From contig MFZI01000050.1 of the NCBI GenBank assembly GCA_001789355.1, positions 1-6,063 on the forward strand: DNA of 6,063 bases, written 5' to 3'. Numbering within the stretch: position 1 is the stretch's first letter; every line of letters begins with the position of its first letter. A program made the translations under genes and the position numbers. The notes below the pieces were generated by a model. It was not told the DNA's origin, searched no databases, and worked only from the letters and a program-made list of their open reading frames with translations. The stretch comes from Candidatus Roizmanbacteria bacterium RIFCSPHIGHO2_01_FULL_39_8 (lineage in GTDB: Bacteria; Patescibacteriota; Microgenomatia; UBA1406; GWC2-37-13). Shown piece after piece: positions 5,537 through 6,063 of this stretch.

Positions 5537-6063
5537 ATGCAAGCAAAAAAACAAATCCAAGCTGAACTTGACTTTACACGAACATTTCGACTCATTGCAC
5601 AAGCATATGAAGAGATAGCGGTCATGAAGATGAGGAAAATTCGTAATTCGGTCATTACCACGCGTCAGTATTTATCCCAACTCTCAGAGGTATTCTTCGA
5701 CGTAAAACAAGCCCAAATCCGCCATAAAAAAATGCTCGAACAGATGAATAAAAAGAAACATATGAAAAAAAAGCAACCGCAAGAATCAACCACCGCTCAA
5801 CCGGTATCAACTGAAAGATTGAATAAAACAGTATCAGTATTCCTTTCCGCAAACACCACGCTTTATGGTGATCTTATCTCTCGTATTTTTTCCTTTTTCA
5901 TAGAGAAGCTTAAAAATGACGATTCGGACATCATCATTATCGGAAGACTGGGAAGAAGGCTTTTTGACGAACAGGGTCCAAAACGACCGTATTTATATTT
6001 CGAATTACCCGATAGAGAGATTACTTTGGAGCAGCTTAAGCCGGTAATTTTCCACCTCGTTAA
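5537..6063 (+). CDS. atpG: F-type ATPase gamma subunit-like rotor shaft, 5' part (cut by right edge)
   Basis: The frame opens at ATG 5537 and runs 175 codons to the edge without a stop; normal gamma has about 280-300 residues. The N-terminal helix fits gamma well: KKQIQAELDFTRTFRLIAQA followed by EEIAVMKMRK (25-34), parallel to KI..VKNT.KIT.AM.MVAA.KMRK. The central Rossmann-like part is visible as TVSVFLSANTTLYGDLISRI (98-117) and DIIIIGRLGRRLF (131-143). The hallmark DRGLCGG is changed to NTTLYGD. Between these lies an insertion of about 20 residues with Lys-rich (72-79) and Pro/Gln/Thr-rich (80-91) parts. Gamma forms the central shaft turning inside alpha3-beta3 and resting on the c ring. 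It starts 19 bases after alpha with no visible ribosome binding site. The missing end should carry the second half of the coiled coil. Confidence 0.85.
   Translation, partial: MQAKKQIQAELDFTRTFRLIAQAYEEIAVMKMRKIRNSVITTRQYLSQLSEVFFDVKQAQIRHKKMLEQMNKKKHMKKKQPQESTTAQPVSTERLNKTVSVFLSANTTLYGDLISRIFSFFIEKLKNDDSDIIIIGRLGRRLFDEQGPKRPYLYFELPDREITLEQLKPVIFHLV

Noticed and set aside
3673..5852. Several minus-strand open frames of 60-105 codons opposite delta, alpha and gamma
   Set aside because: The plus-strand genes are well supported by family motifs. The opposite frames have no recognisable domains, and they partly overlap one another.

Overview
The window looks like chromosomal DNA of a Patescibacteria (Candidate Phyla Radiation) bacterium, possibly a Microgenomates-type lineage. 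That placement is an inference from protein style (a surface protein with ALDVNGDVKIG and GAMYYNTSTNKFRC motifs ahead of a collagen-like tract, and very divergent F-type ATPase subunits), from compact AT-rich spacing and from the lack of ribosome binding sites. No rRNA or universal marker gene is present to confirm it.

Layout. (1) Positions 1-1164, minus strand: the 5' part of a large collagen-like surface protein gene that runs off the left edge, with a strong sigma70-type promoter at 1191-1220. (2) Positions 1165-1731: a 567-base divergent intergenic region with no convincing gene. It holds the collagen-gene promoter, an isolated extended -10 box, a perfect 13-bp inverted repeat, a 17-bp direct repeat and a near-consensus promoter whose predicted start falls on the A of the next ATG. 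(3) Positions 1732-6063, plus strand: a tight operon of five F-type ATPase-like genes in the canonical order c-like, b, delta, alpha, gamma. Gamma is cut by the right edge; beta and epsilon would be expected just outside.

The main point of interest is the operon. The alpha-like subunit keeps its Walker A and B motifs and arginine finger, and delta and gamma keep recognisable signatures, so the ATP-handling F1 part looks functional. The membrane part is unusual. The first gene encodes a signal peptide plus an exported domain of about 165 residues, fused to a C-terminal two-helix hairpin with the subunit c loop motif GRNP. No acidic residue is present in the second helix, where the ion-binding Glu/Asp should be. 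The a subunit gene, which normally precedes c and supplies the other half of the ion channel, is absent from its usual place. Together these suggest an F1-like ATPase that does not move protons or sodium through this ring and instead carries, and perhaps turns, a crown of extracellular domains. This is a hypothesis from reading the sequence; no structure or database search was run.

The collagen-like gene is divergent from the operon and also encodes a surface fibre-type protein. Whether the two work together cannot be decided from this window.
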